Assembly: GCA_963734395.1 (NCBI GenBank)
Contig: CAVTGY010000002.1
Coordinates: forward strand, 744,001 to 808,000
Direction: 5' to 3'
Source: Bog-756 sp963734395
Lineage (GTDB): Bacteria > Actinomycetota > Acidimicrobiia > Acidimicrobiales > RAAP-2
DNA length: 64,000 nucleotides
Shown here: positions 11,291 to 21,736 of the stretch, piece after piece
Layout: each line of letters begins with the position of its first letter
Position numbering within the stretch: the stretch's first letter is position 1
The notes under the pieces: generated by a model
The model's database searches: none
Seen by the model: only the letters and a program-made list of their open reading frames with translations
Told to the model about the DNA's origin: nothing
Program-made: the position numbers and the translations under genes

Positions 11291-13415
11291 ATGGTGATCG
11301 ACTCGTCGGTGGCGGGTGCTCCGTACCGGCCCGACCGGCCTGCCGACCACTGCCCGGATGGCACCCCGATGACCACCACCGAGCACTCGACCGTCGACAT
11401 CCGGGCCGACCGCTCGGTGGTCACTCCGCCGACACCGGTGCCCACCGTCCGGGACACCCGGTCCGGGCGCTCGCCGATCACCCCGGATGGTGCCGCCGGC
11501 CGCCGCAGGCGTGGGCTACCTGCTGGTTTCGCTGTTCGTCTGGTGGGGGGTCTGGTCGACCCACCCCACCTCGACCACCACCTGCGGCTGCGGTGATTCG
11601 TCGCTGTTCACCTGGTTCCTGGCCTGGCCCGCCCACGCGCTGGCCCACGGGCTCAACCCGCTCTACTCGACCGCCCTGTTCCATCCGACCGGCGTCAACC
11701 TGCTGTCCAACACCGGCGGTGGTGGGCATCGGGGTGGTGCTGGCCCCGGTGACCTGGCTGTTCGGTCCGGTGGCCACCCTCAACGTCGCCCTCCTGCTCA
11801 GCCCGGCGCTCTCCGCCCTGGCCATGTTCTTCCTCCTCCGCCGGTGGACGTCGTGGGCGCCGGCCGCATTCATCGGCGGACTCCTCTACGGCTTTTCTCC
11901 GTTCGTCCTGATCAGCCTCACCGATGCCCACCTGATGCTGACCATGGCGCCGATCCCGCCCTTGATCGTGGCCTGTCTCGACGAGGCGCTGATCCGACAA
12001 CGCCGGACCGGCGTGGTCACCGGCGTGGTCCTCGGGGTGCTGATCACGTGCGCAGTTCTTCATCGGGTCGGAGGTCTGGTGCTGACCGTGATCATCGCCG
12101 GCATCGGCATCGCCATCTTGGTCGTCTACGGTCTCTGGCACCGCGAGGTTCTGCGCCGACGTGTTCGCCACGCCGCGGTCGCCCTGGTGTCGGCCGCGGT
12201 CACCGCCGCTGTCCTGCTCGCCTATCCGGTCTGGTTCGCGCTTGCCGGTCCCGCCCATCTGGCCGGGCCCATCTGGGGTCCGACATTCGGCACATCAGCT
12301 ACGGGGGCACCAACCTGCGGGACTACGCCCTCCCGTCTGCACCCTCGTCGCTGGTCCTCTCACTCGCCCATCGGTTCGGCGGTTATCAGGCTCCCACCCT
12401 GTCCGGGCAGTACTTCGGGCTCGGCCTTCTGGCCGTGCTTGTTGATCGGCCTGGTGGTGTGGCGCCGCGATCGACGGCTCTGGCTGTTCGCCGCGCTCGG
12501 GTTGCTCTCGGTCCCGCTCTCCTTCGGCCTGCACACCCACGGCTGGACACTGTGGCGACTGTTGGTCAGGTTCCCGCTGATGGACGACGTCATTCCCAGC
12601 CGGTTTCTGCTGATCACCTATCTGGCGGCCGCGGTCATGCTCGGGCTGATCGTCGACCACACCTACGCCGCGGTCAACCGACGGAGTGCGGCCGCCCTCG
12701 GCCATGCCGGTGTCCGGCCCACCGGCCTGCGCTGGCGCCGGAGCGGTGGCCGCCGCCGCGGTGGCTGCCGTCGCACTGGCGCCGATCGCCTGGTACTACT
12801 CCAGCGAGCTCCCGTTCACCACCCAACCGGTGGTCCTGCCCATCTGGTTCCGGACGGTGGCACCGCATCTGGGTGAGAAACAAGGTGGTCCTGGCCTTTC
12901 CGGTGCCCTTCCTCCTGATCCAGAGTGCGATGACCTGGCAGGCCGTCGACGGGATGCGCTTTGCCATGGTCGGGGGAGGGGGACCCGACGCCCTCCCCGA
13001 GCGCGCCGGCGCCGAGGCCGTCGGCCAGACCTACATCGGGGATCTTTCGATCTCCGACGGTCCGCAGATGATCACACCGGAGGAGATCACCGCCGTCCGT
13101 CAGGCATTGGACGGGTGGGGGGTGACCACGGTGGTCGTTCCCGATCTGTCCCGACTCCCTTCCTATGATCGGCTGCATCTGGTCCGAACGACCGCCGTGG
13201 TGATGACCGCGGCCACCGGAGAACAACCGATCCGCCAGGCCGGCGCCTGGGTGTGGACCGATGTCGATCACGCCCCGGCGCCGGTGCTCGCCTCGAGCGC
13301 CGCGCTCACTGCGTGCAGCGCGGGAGCGCCCGACGGTGCGGTGACCTCGATCGAGCGATCCACCGGGTGCGCACTGTCCGGGTCGCCGGCTCACCCGTCG
13401 GGAGGGAGCTCGTGA
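11291..13415 (+). CDS. Polytopic membrane protein, GT-C-like family, copy 2
   Basis: Paralogue of the gene at 5471-7414. Shared blocks in order: WWGVWSTHPTSTTTCGCGD, AHGLNPLYSTALFHPTGVNL, FGPVATLNVALLLSPALSAL, FIGGLLYGFSPFVLISLTD, LLAYPVWFALAGPAHLAGPI, and a C-terminal soluble segment with FAMVGGGGPDALPERAGA and WGVTTVVVPDLSRLPSYD. The cytoplasmic N-terminus is long and low in hydrophobicity. In-frame ATGs exist at 11291 and 11369, and the true start is uncertain. Frame changes occur near 11485, 11715, 12290 and 12870. The stop TGA at 13413-13415 shares one base with the ATG of the next gene, indicating co-transcription and translational coupling with the acyltransferases. The biochemical role is unknown; association with glycan modification is inference. 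Confidence 0.62.
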
Positions 13416-15551
13416 TGCCCGACTCCTCGACGCGCTCCGACCCGAGCTCGCCCCGGCCACCACCGGGCGTCTACCCGCCCCGGCCGTCGGCCACCGGCAA
13501 GGAACGGATCACCGCGCTCGACGGGCTGCGAGGGGTGGCCCTGCTGATCATCATGGGCTACCACTTCGGGGTCGGGTGGTTGCAGGGCGGATTCTTCAGC
13601 CTGGACATCTTCTACGTCCTGTCCGGCTACCTGATCACCGGCCTGCTGGTCAGCGAGTACCGCAAGCGGGGTCGGATCAAGCTGTCGGCGTTCTGGCTGC
13701 GCCGGGCCCGCCGGCTGCTGCCTGCGCTGGTCATCGTGCTGGTGGCGGTGTCCCTGCTGGTCCGGTTCGTGGCCGCCCCCGGTCTCTACCCCGATTTTCG
13801 GATGAGCGCCCTGTCCACCTTCTTCTACTTCTCCAACTGGTGGCAGATCGCCGCCAGCAGCAACTACTTCGTGGTCACCGGCCCGGCCTCGCCGCTCACC
13901 CACACCTGGTCATTGGCGGTGGAGGAGCAGTTCTACCTGATCTGGCCGCTGGTGGTGCTGGCGGTCATGCATCTCTCCCGCAACTTCATCCGGGGGATCC
14001 GGGCCCTGCTGGTCCTCTCGATCGTCGGCACCGTGGCCTCGGCCACAGAGATGGCCCTGCTGTACCACCCGGCGGCCAACACCACCCGCATCTACTTCGG
14101 AACCGACACCCACGCCCAGTCCATCCTGGTCGGCTCGGTGCTGGCTTGTTCCATGACCCTGATCCAGATGCGGCGGGGGAGCGAGGGGATGGCTCCCACC
14201 GCCGGTTCCGCCTGGGCCCGTCGGGGTCTGGTTCTCCTCGGGCTCGCCGGGTTGGCCGGGACCCTCTCCCTCACCTACACCTTGGTGGGCACCTCCTCGC
14301 TCGACTATCGGGGCGGGTTCCTGCTCTCGGCCCTGTCGGCGGCGGCCATCATCATCGGCGCGGTGTGCGTCCCCCGCGGGCCTGATCGCCGGCGCGCTGT
14401 CCCTGTCCCCGCTGGTGTGGATCGGCACCGTCTCCTATGGCGCCTATCTGTGGCACTACCCGGTCTACGTGTTCGTCGACTCGGCGCGGACCGGCCTGTC
14501 CGGTCTGTCTCTGTTGGCGATTCGCTTCGCCCTGCACGTTCGCACTGGCCACTGCCAGCTACTACCTGGTCGAGCGTCCGGTCCTCTACGGGACGTTCTG
14601 GCGATCGGTCAGGGCCATCGGCCCGGCTGCCGCGGCGGCGTTGGTGACCGTGGCCGTGATCGTCGCCGCCACGGTGGTGCCGGCCACCGCGGCAGCGCCG
14701 GTCAAGCGGTACAAGGTGCAGTCGTCGTACACCGACCCCAAGACGGTGGTGGTGCTGGGGGACAGCACCGCCCTGACCCTCGGGGCCGCCCTGACCGCCA
14801 CCGCGCCACCGGGCATCTCGGTGGCCAACCACGGCCTGTTCGGCTGCGGCCTGGCCATCGGCACCAGTGTGTCCAACGATCCGCCTCAGCCACAGCTGGC
14901 CATGTTTCCGGCGTGCAACCAGGCGACACCGGTCGATCAGCAGTGGCCGGCCGTGGACACCCAGGCGGTGGCGGGCACCGGCCCCGGTGACGTGGTGATC
15001 TTCGTCGCCGGCGCCTGGGAGGTCCAGGACATCCTCCGAAACGGCCACTGGACCAACATCGAGCAGCCGTCGTTCCAGCACTACGAGCTCTCCCAGATGC
15101 GCAAGGCGGTGGAGATCGGCACCGCCGCACGGGGCCCATCTCGACTTCACCACCCTGCCCGCCCTGGCCGCGGGAGCCGCCTTCGGCGAGTCACCCTTCC
15201 CGATGGATTCGTCGGGCCGGCGTCTGATCTACGACCATCTGATCAGCGAGGTGGCCGCCGAGTTCCCCGGCTCGGTGAGCGTGATCGACTACGGCCGGAT
15301 CCTCTCCCCTCGGGGTGTGTACACCGAGTACCTCGACGGGGTCCAGGTGAGGACGCCCGATGGCATCCACACGCCTGCCTACGCGCCGGGCAACGTGTTC
15401 GTCGGCAATTCGACCGAGGCCGCGGCCCAGGGCTTCTACAACTGGCTGTCGCCGAGGATCTGGCCCCTGATCATCGATTCGAACCTGTCTCCGAGCGCCG
15501 CGCCGCTCGCCGGTCCCGCCCAGTGCGCCATCCCAGGCGGCCGACCGATGA
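13415..15551 (+). CDS. OafA/OatA-type O-acyltransferase with SGNH domain, copy B
   Basis: ATG at 13415 behind a strong GGGAGGGAG ribosome site. The acyltransferase-3 domain contains ALDGLRGVALLIIMGYHFG, FFSLDIFYVLSGYLITGLL, RRARRLLPALVIVLV, FYFSNWWQI, AVEEQFYLIWPLVVLAV, VSYGAYLWHYPVYVF and ASYYLVERPVLYG. The SGNH part follows: TVVVLGDSTALTLGA, FGCG and DGIHTPAY. Length about 712 residues. Frame changes occur near 14380 (an extra G in CGCGGGCC), 14535 and 15135. The natural stop is probably the TGA of the ATGA at 15548, where the next copy starts; at present the frame runs into it. With copy C it forms a tandem duplication. Likely role: O-acylation of the surface glycan made by the flanking glycosyltransferases (inference). 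Confidence 0.85.
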
Positions 15552-16830
15552 CCGATTCCGGCCCCGCCGTCCAGCCGGGTCCGAAGTTTCCGCCCCGGCC
15601 CTCGGCCACCGGCAAGGAGCGGATCACCGCCCTGGACGGGCTGCGGGCGGTGGCCCTCTTGATCATCATGGGCTACCACTTCGGGGTCGGGTGGCTGCAG
15701 GGCGGCTTCTTCAGCCTGGACATCTTCTACGTGCTGTCCGGGTACCTGATCACCGGCCTGTTGGTCAGCGAGTACCGCAAGCGGAGCGCCATCAAGCTGT
15801 CGGCCTTCTGGCTGCGCCGGGCCCGGCGGCTGCTACCGGCGCTGCTCATCGTGCTGGTGGCGGTGACCCTGATGGTCCGCTTCGCCGAGCCGGCCGGTCT
15901 CTACCCCGACTTCCGGTTGAGCGCGCTCTCCGCGCTCTTCTACTTCTCCAACTGGTGGCAGATCGCGACCAGCGGCAACTACTTCGCCGCCACCGGCCCG
16001 GTGTCACCGCTCACCCACACCTGGTCGTTGGCGGTGGAGGAGCAGTTCTACCTGATCTGGCCGCTGGTGGTGCTGGCGGTCATGCATCTCTCCCGCAACT
16101 TCGTCCGGGGCATCCGGGTCCTGCTGGTCCTCTCGGTCGCCGGTGCGGTGGCCTCGGCCGTCGAGATGGCCCTGCTCTACCATCCGACGGCCAACACCAC
16201 CCGGCTCTACTTCGGCACCGACACCCACGCCCAGTCCATCCTGGTCGGCTCGGTGCTGGCCTGTTCCATGACCATGATCCAGATGCGACGGGGGAACGAG
16301 GGGATGGCTCCCACCGCGTCTTCCCGCCTGTGCTCGTTGGCGGTCTGGTTCTCCTCGGGCTCGCCGGGTTTGCCGGGACCCTCTCGCTCACCTACACGCT
16401 CGGGGGCACCTCCCCGTTCGACTACCGGGGCGGGTTCCTGCTTTCGGCCCTGTCGGCGGCGGCCATCATCACCGCCGCGGTGTGCGTACCCCGCGGCCCG
16501 ATCGCCGCGGCTCTCTCCCTCCGCCCGCTGGTGTGGATCGGCACCATCTCCTATGGCGCCTATCTCTGGCACTACCCGGTCTTCGTGTACATCGACTCCG
16601 CCCGCACCGGCGCTCAGCGGGCTCTGCGCTGCTGGCCATCCGCTTCGGCCTGCACCTTCGCCCTGGCCGCGGCCAGCTACTACCTGGTCGAACGCCCGGT
16701 CATGTACGGAACCTTCTGGCGCTCGCTCAAGGCCGCCGTTCCGGCCATCGTGCTCATGGTGGGCACGGTGGCGGTGGTGGTGGCCGGAACGGTGGCACCG
16801 GCCACAGCCGCGGTCCGGGTCAAGGTCAAC
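13490..16830 (+). repeat. Tandem duplication of the acyltransferase membrane domain
   Basis: Two direct copies about 2.1 kb apart. The blocks starting near 13490 and 15596 read CGGCCNTCGGCCACCGGCAA and stay highly similar at DNA level for about 1.2 kb, ending after the helix that follows the VERPV motif near 14690 and 16800. The SGNH portions downstream are much less alike. This points to a gene duplication followed by divergence, or by gene conversion confined to the membrane half. Percent identity was judged by eye, not computed. Confidence 0.8.
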
Positions 16831-17602
16831 GACGTGATGCCGATCGCCGAGCGCCAGGCGCTGACAGCCTCCAAGGCGTTCACCACCCATCCGGTGAAGT
16901 TCCTGCTGGTCGGGGACTCGCTGGCGTTCACCCTCGCCGTCGGGCTCAACGTCGACAGCGTCAACCGGTATGGCGTCCGACTCATCGACAAGACCGTTCT
17001 CGGTTGCGACCTCGACGATCTCCGGGCGATTGCCGATGGCAATATCACCTACCCGGTCTCCCCGTGCACGGCATGGAGGACACTGTGGAGTGACCAGGTG
17101 GCCCAGTACCGGCCTGACGTGGTCGGGCTGCTCATCGGTCGCTGGGATATCACCGATCATCTGGACAACGGCACGGTGGTGTCACATCGGCCAGCCCGCG
17201 TGGGACGAGCATCTCACCCAGGAGATCAACCAGGCGGTGAGCATCTTTTCGGAACACGGTGCCAAGGTGGTGCTGTTCACCATGCCCTTCATCGACCCAC
17301 CCCAAACCGCACCCGATGGTGCGATCTATCCGGAGAACGATCCGGTACGGGTGACCGAGTTCAATCAGATCCTGACCAGCGTGGCCAAGCGACGGAGCAA
17401 GGTGGTCACGGTGATCGACCTCAACAAGGTGCTCGATCCGCACGGCCACTTCCAATCGGTGATCGACGGGGTGACCGTTCGCTGGGCCGATGGAATCCAC
17501 ATCTCCAAGCCCGGCGGGGAGTGGCTCCAGCCGGCCATTCTGCCCACCGTCGGCCCGGCTGGGGTTGGCGGACCGGGCGAGCCGAGCGCCACGGTGACAT
17601 GA
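15548..17602 (+). CDS. OafA/OatA-type O-acyltransferase with SGNH domain, copy C
   Basis: Tandem partner of copy B, near-identical through the membrane half: the same RPSATGKERITALDGLR entry, FFSLDIFYVLSGYLITGLL, RRARRLLPALLIVLV, AVEEQFYLIWPLVVLAV, ISYGAYLWHYPVFVY and AASYYLVERPVMYG. The SGNH halves have diverged: here KFLLVGDSLAFTLAVG is the nucleophile block, CTAWRTLW and RWDITDHL are internal, and DGIHISKPGGEW ends the catalytic set. The divergence suggests different acceptors or acyl groups for the two copies. Frame changes near 16345, 16620, 16653 and 17180. Stop at 17602, then 60 bases to the next glycosyltransferase. Confidence 0.85.
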
Positions 17603-17665
17603 CCGGCGGTTCGTGATCCGGCTTGATCGGTTGGTGCGCGACCGACATTCCGCCAGACAAGCTCG

Positions 17666-19028
17666 ATGACCACCGTCGCCGGGCACCAAGAGGAAGTCGA
17701 TATCGAAGTCGATATGAATGTCGATGTGGCTTCAGCGTCGCCCATCGGTGGAGGAATGCAACGGCGACGTTTCACCCTGGGGCTGGGCGCCATCGTTGCG
17801 GTCGGTCTGGCGTTTCGGGTCGGGTACGTCCTGATTGTCACCCAGTATCAGAACGGGAAGATCTACGACTCGTTTTGGTACGGAGTGACAGCCAACGAGC
17901 TTCGCCTGGGTCACTTCTTCGAGGTCCCTTTGGGCACGGTACCGACCGCGGCCCATCCGCCGCTGACCTCGCTGCTGGTCGGCTCGGTGAACTTCGTGGT
18001 CGGACTTCACGCCGGAACCACCGTTCCCAAGCTGACCATGGCGGTGCTCGGGGACGTGGTCGTCCTCTGCGTAGGCCTCCTCGGCCGGGACATCGCCGGT
18101 CCATGGGTCGGGCTGACCGCGGCCGGACTGGCCGCGCTGGCGCCCAACTTCTGGTTGCCGAGTGGCATCGTGATGTCGGAGACCCCCTCCATGCTGTTGA
18201 TGGCCCTGATCCTGTTGGCCTCGGTCCGGTTCCTTCGATCCCCGACACTGTTCCGTGCCGTTCAGCTCGGCATCTGGTGCGGCGCCGAGGCCCTGGTCCG
18301 GGCCGAGCTGATTCTGCTGGTGCCCACGCTGATGGTGCCGGTCATCCTGGCCGCCCGGCAGGTGCCGACGACGCGCCGACTCGGATTGCTGGCCACCGGG
18401 ATGGTCGCCTCCGCGCTGGTCCTCGCCCCCTGGGTGGGCCGGAACCTGGCCTCCTTCCAGGATCCGACCTATCTCTCGACGGGCGAGGGAATCGCTCTGT
18501 TGGGGGCCAATTGCCCGGCGACCTACAGCGGCCCGGAGGTGGGATTCTGGTCCATCCAGTGCGTGGTGGCGGTCCGGGGATCCGGGGACGAATCCGTCCA
18601 GTCGTCACGCGATGCGCATGCCGCCATCACCTATGCCGAGCACCATGCCTCGCGGCTCCCTGTGGTCATGTTGGCCCGCATCGGCCGGGAGTGGGACTTC
18701 TACCAGCCGCTCCAGGATGCAGACGCGTCGGTCAACGAAGGCCGTCCGGTGCCGGCCTCCCTGGCCGGCCTGGCCGTCTATTACGCCTTGGTCCCCTTGG
18801 GAATCGCCGGCATGGTCATCCTGCGCAGGCGCCGCATCCGCCAGTGGTTCCTGCTGGTGCCCGCCGGGGTGGTGACCGTGGTCGAGCGCGCTGTTCTACG
18901 GGTTGGTTCGCTTCCGGGCCCCCTTCGAGGTGAGCCTGGTGGTCCTGGCTGCGGTTCCGCTAGTCCTGGCGGCCCGAAGACTCGGAAGGATTGACTTAGT
19001 TAGCCGAACTAATAAAATGGCACCATGA
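17666..19028 (+). CDS. Polytopic GT39/PMT_2-like glycosyltransferase
   Basis: ATG at 17666; a cytoplasmic head, then a helix, then YDSFWYGVTANELRLG with the loop aspartate, and VPTAAHPPLTSLLVG carrying the PPL motif typical of membrane transferases using lipid-phosphate sugars. Eight to ten helices follow, with periplasmic stretches GANCPATYSGPEVGF and SIQCVVAVRG whose cysteines could pair. The frame is intact for about 410 residues and then shifts near 18885: the original frame stops at 18994, but the shifted frame gives a convincing last helix (FEVSLVVLAAVPLVLAARRL) and runs to 19028, overlapping the MarR start as ATGA. It is probably the last gene of the surface-glycan cluster. Its substrate is unknown. 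Confidence 0.72.
18996..19012. promoter_or_regulatory. Palindromic operator, probable MarR binding site
   Basis: TTAGTTAGCCGAACTAA is an inverted repeat with 6-base arms (TTAGTT/AACTAA) around a 5-base centre, 12 bases before the MarR start codon. AT-rich palindromes of the TTAGTTnnnnnAACTAA kind next to the regulator's own gene are typical MarR-family autoregulatory operators. The arms stand out in DNA that is otherwise very GC-rich. Which regulator binds is inferred from position. Confidence 0.65.
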
Positions 19029-19519
19029 GCGTTACCGGATCAGGGAGCCGAACCGTGGTGGCCGATCCGGGCCCCATCGGCGGTGGGGACGACCGGGAGG
19101 AAGCCGAAATCGCTTCCCGGCTGCGCTTGGCGGTCACTCGGCTGCACCGCCGGCTGCGCCAACAGACCGGCGGCGGACTGACCCCGTCCCAGGCCTCGGC
19201 CCTGGCCAGCGTGGCCCAGCTGGGTTCGCCCACCCTGGGTGCACTGGCGGCCAGGGAATCGGTGCAACCGCCCTCGATGACCCGCGTCGTGGTGGCACTG
19301 GAGGAGATGGGCTACGTGACCCGGGTGGTCGATCCCGCCGACCGGCGGGTGGCCCGGGTGACCCTCACTGCATCGGGGAAGCGGGTCCTCGACCACAACC
19401 GGTCGCTCAAGAACGCCTTTCTCGCCCAACAACTGCTCCGCCTGTCGCCCGAGGAGCGGCGGTCCCTACGCGACCTGACCGTCCTGCTCGAGCGACTCGA
19501 TGCTCTGGAGGAGCCATGA
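19025..19519 (+). CDS. MarR-family transcriptional regulator
   Basis: 164 residues, frame intact. After a 25-residue flexible head comes the MarR winged helix: RLRLAVTRLHRRLRQQ (dimer helix), LTPSQASALASVAQLG, LGALAARESVQPPSMTRVV (recognition helix region), and the wing VVDPADRRVARVTLTASG with the family DxRxxxxxLT pattern. The C-terminal helices complete the dimer interface. It overlaps the MFS gene by ATGA at 19516-19519, so the two are one unit, and a palindrome sits just upstream. The expected role is repression of itself and the exporter until a ligand binds. The ligand is unknown. Confidence 0.92.
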   Translation: MSVTGSGSRTVVADPGPIGGGDDREEAEIASRLRLAVTRLHRRLRQQTGGGLTPSQASALASVAQLGSPTLGALAARESVQPPSMTRVVVALEEMGYVTRVVDPADRRVARVTLTASGKRVLDHNRSLKNAFLAQQLLRLSPEERRSLRDLTVLLERLDALEEP

Positions 19520-20806
19520 CCGCAGTGCGTGCGGCAGCCCGCCAGACGTTCAGCTCGCTCCGGGTCCGGAATTTCCGCCTCTACTTCACCGCGCAGCTCA
19601 TCTCGGTATCGGGTACCTGGATGCAATCGGTGGCCCAGGCCTGGCTGGTGCTCAGGCTCTCGGGCCGGGGGGTCGACCTCGGGCATCGTGGTCGGCTTGC
19701 AGTTCCTGCCCATGCTGCTGTTCGGTCCGGTCGGCGGTTTGGTGGCCGATCGAGTGAACAAACGCCACCTGTTGTACTTCACCCAGGCCGCCGGTGGAGT
19801 GCTCGCCCTGGTGCTCGGATGCCTGGTGGTTTCGGACCTGGTGGAGCTGTGGCAGGTCTACCTGCTGGCCACCCTGCTCGGAGTGGTCAACCTGTTCGAC
19901 AATCCGGCCCGTCAGACCTTCGTGATGGAGATGGTCGGACGTGATGGCCTTCCCAATGCGGTGAGCCTCAACACGGTGGTGATGAACGGGTCACGGGTGA
20001 TCGGGCCGGCCATCGGGGGGGTGGTGATCGTCCTGTTCGGACTGGGGGTCTGCTTCTTCATCAACGCGGTCTCCTACGCCGCGGTGCTGGTCGGTTTGTC
20101 CATGATGCGGACCTCGGAGCTCCTGCCGACCGGCTTGGTCCCCCCTGCCAAAGGCCAGATCCGGGAAGGATTCCGCTATGTGTGGCGTACCCCGAACCTG
20201 CGAAACACCTTGTTGGCCATCGCGCTGATCGGCATCTTCGCCTACAACTTCACCGTCACCCTGGCGTTGCTGGCCAAGGTGACCTTTCACGGCGGCGCCG
20301 GCACCTACGCGCTGCTCACCTCGTGCATGGGGATCGGCGCGGTGGCCGGCGGGTTGATCGCCGCCCACCGGTCGCGCCCCACGCCCCGGCTGCTTCAGGT
20401 CCTGGCCCTGGTGTTCGGTTGTCTGCTGGCCGCGGTGGCGCTTGCTCCCACCATCGTCGTTGCCTGCGCGCTCATCGTCTTGATGGGGACAGCGTCGATC
20501 GGGTTCATCGCCACCGCCAACGCCACACTGCAACTGAGTTCGGACCCGTCCATGCGGGGGCGGGTGATGGCGCTCTATGCCATGGCCTTCTTGGGCACGA
20601 CGCCGATCGGAGCGCCACTGGTGGGTGCCATCGCCCAGTGGACCAATCCGAGGATCGCCTTGTTGAGCGGCGCGGCGGCGACCGTGTTCGCCGCGGCGCT
20701 GCTCATGTGGAGACACCAGGCCCAGATCGAGCCGTCCGGTCGGTCCGACCTATCCGAGCCCTCGGTCGCGCCTCAGGTCGACGATCTCGAATCGAGCGCA
20801 GCCTGA
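19516..20806 (+). CDS. MFS transporter, EntS/DHA3-like exporter
   Basis: About 430 residues, 12 predicted helices. FSSLRVRNFRLYFTAQLIS at the N-terminus and GPVGGLVADRVNKRHLLY (loop 2-3 motif with D and R) are typical of the MFS_3 group that contains the enterobactin exporter EntS. FDNPARQTFVMEMVGRDGLP and SMRGRVMALYAMAFLGTTPI are also family blocks. A single extra G in the GGG at 19681-19683 breaks the frame about 55 residues in; removing it restores LGIVVGLQFLP. Co-transcribed with the MarR regulator. The substrate, a drug or secreted metabolite, is not deducible. Confidence 0.88.
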
Positions 20807-20846
20807 TCGGATCGGGTACGTCCGGCGAGCCGCTCCGCTCGTCCGG

Positions 20847-21386
20847 TCAGCCGCTCCATTGGATGGGCGCAATCGATGGTCCAAAAGGGGCGAAGCTGGC
20901 CCGCTTGGGTTTCACGCCCGACGCCAGGACGAAGACCAGCACTACCGGGATCTGTTGTCCGGCGGCGACGGTCGTCGGTTTCCCCGTGGTCGCGATGGCG
21001 GCTGACGACACCAATGGCGCATTGTTCTTTCCGGACGAGTCCAACAGCGTGATCTGGGTAGCAGGATCCCATCCGAACGAGCCCGGCCCCAGGTTCTTGA
21101 TCGTCATGCCCATCGCCCATGAGCCGGGGGGGCCATTCACCGTATAACCGACGCGCTCAGGCGTACCCGCCAGCGCCGTCACGCCTTGGCCGCCAGGACC
21201 GGTGGCCGTCTGATGATGGCCGAACGGCTGTGAGGACGACGCCACTGTCGACGGGGTGGTCGAGGCTACGTGCGGGACCGAAGTACTCGTCTTGTCCGAA
21301 TCATTCGATGTGTTCGAAGCACAGCTCACGCCGATGATCGTGACCACACCCACCACGCAGGCGCTAGCCAATCGACCGCTTTTCAC
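20847..21386 (-). CDS. Putative lipoprotein with serine/threonine-rich linker
   Basis: Start chosen at the GTG at 21386, preceded by AGAAAGAG, because it gives a clean lipoprotein signal: VKSGRLASACVVGVVTIIGVSC with the lipobox cysteine in GVSC. An in-frame ATG at 21443 would put 19 extra polar residues in front. After the cysteine comes a Ser/Thr-rich linker and then an Ig-like beta domain (VGYTVNGPPGSWAMGMTIKN, GWDPATQITLLDSSGKN, VAAGQQIPVVLVFVLASG). No catalytic motif is visible. It resembles extracellular DUF4352-type domains in length and strand pattern only. Convergent with the MFS gene, divergent from the secreted protein at 21737. Confidence 0.7.
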   Translation of the reverse strand: MKSGRLASACVVGVVTIIGVSCASNTSNDSDKTSTSVPHVASTTPSTVASSSQPFGHHQTATGPGGQGVTALAGTPERVGYTVNGPPGSWAMGMTIKNLGPGSFGWDPATQITLLDSSGKNNAPLVSSAAIATTGKPTTVAAGQQIPVVLVFVLASGVKPKRASFAPFGPSIAPIQWSG

Positions 21387-21736
21387 GTTCTCACTCTTTC
21401 TCTCATCGGACTGGTATCGGTAGGTTTGTGAAATTGCCGCCAATGCATATTGAGCGGCTCAGCGTAGTTGTCGGTTGATCGTCTGGGACTACCGACCGGT
21501 CGATGGTTGGCGTATCCGCCACGTTGGGTAGCGACGATCACACGATGAGTGGGGTGACCCGACGGTAACAGAATGGCGTCTTCATGCGTAAGCAGGCGGC
21601 CGGCGAACTGCTGTTTCACCAGTTGCCGCTTAGTGGCTCATTTGGACCGAAATCGTTGCCGCTTTGACCTTGACATACAAGGCGGGTCCTCATACTGTTG
21701 CTTCACCAACAACCAACAATCCTCTAGGGGGGACAC
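21387..21736. other. 350-base divergent intergenic region
   Basis: It separates the lipoprotein from the small secreted protein and is lower in GC than the surrounding genes. It contains the promoter at 21670-21698 for the rightward gene and the AGGGGGGA ribosome site just before 21737. I see no clear promoter for the leftward gene and no further gene. Confidence 0.6.
21670..21698 (+). promoter_or_regulatory. Sigma-70-type promoter for the small secreted protein
   Basis: TTGACA at 21670-21675, a 17-base spacer, then TACTGT at 21693-21698. The -35 box is a perfect consensus match and the -10 keeps the key T, A and last T. Predicted transcription starts near 21705, leaving a leader of about 30 bases that contains an AGGGGGGA ribosome site. 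This is the clearest housekeeping promoter in the window. Confidence 0.72.

Noticed and set aside
14437..17616. A 1059-residue uninterrupted frame across two acyltransferases
   Set aside because: It joins the SGNH half of copy B, out-of-frame sequence and the second half of copy C. The catalytic motifs between appear in other frames, so it is a frameshift artefact.
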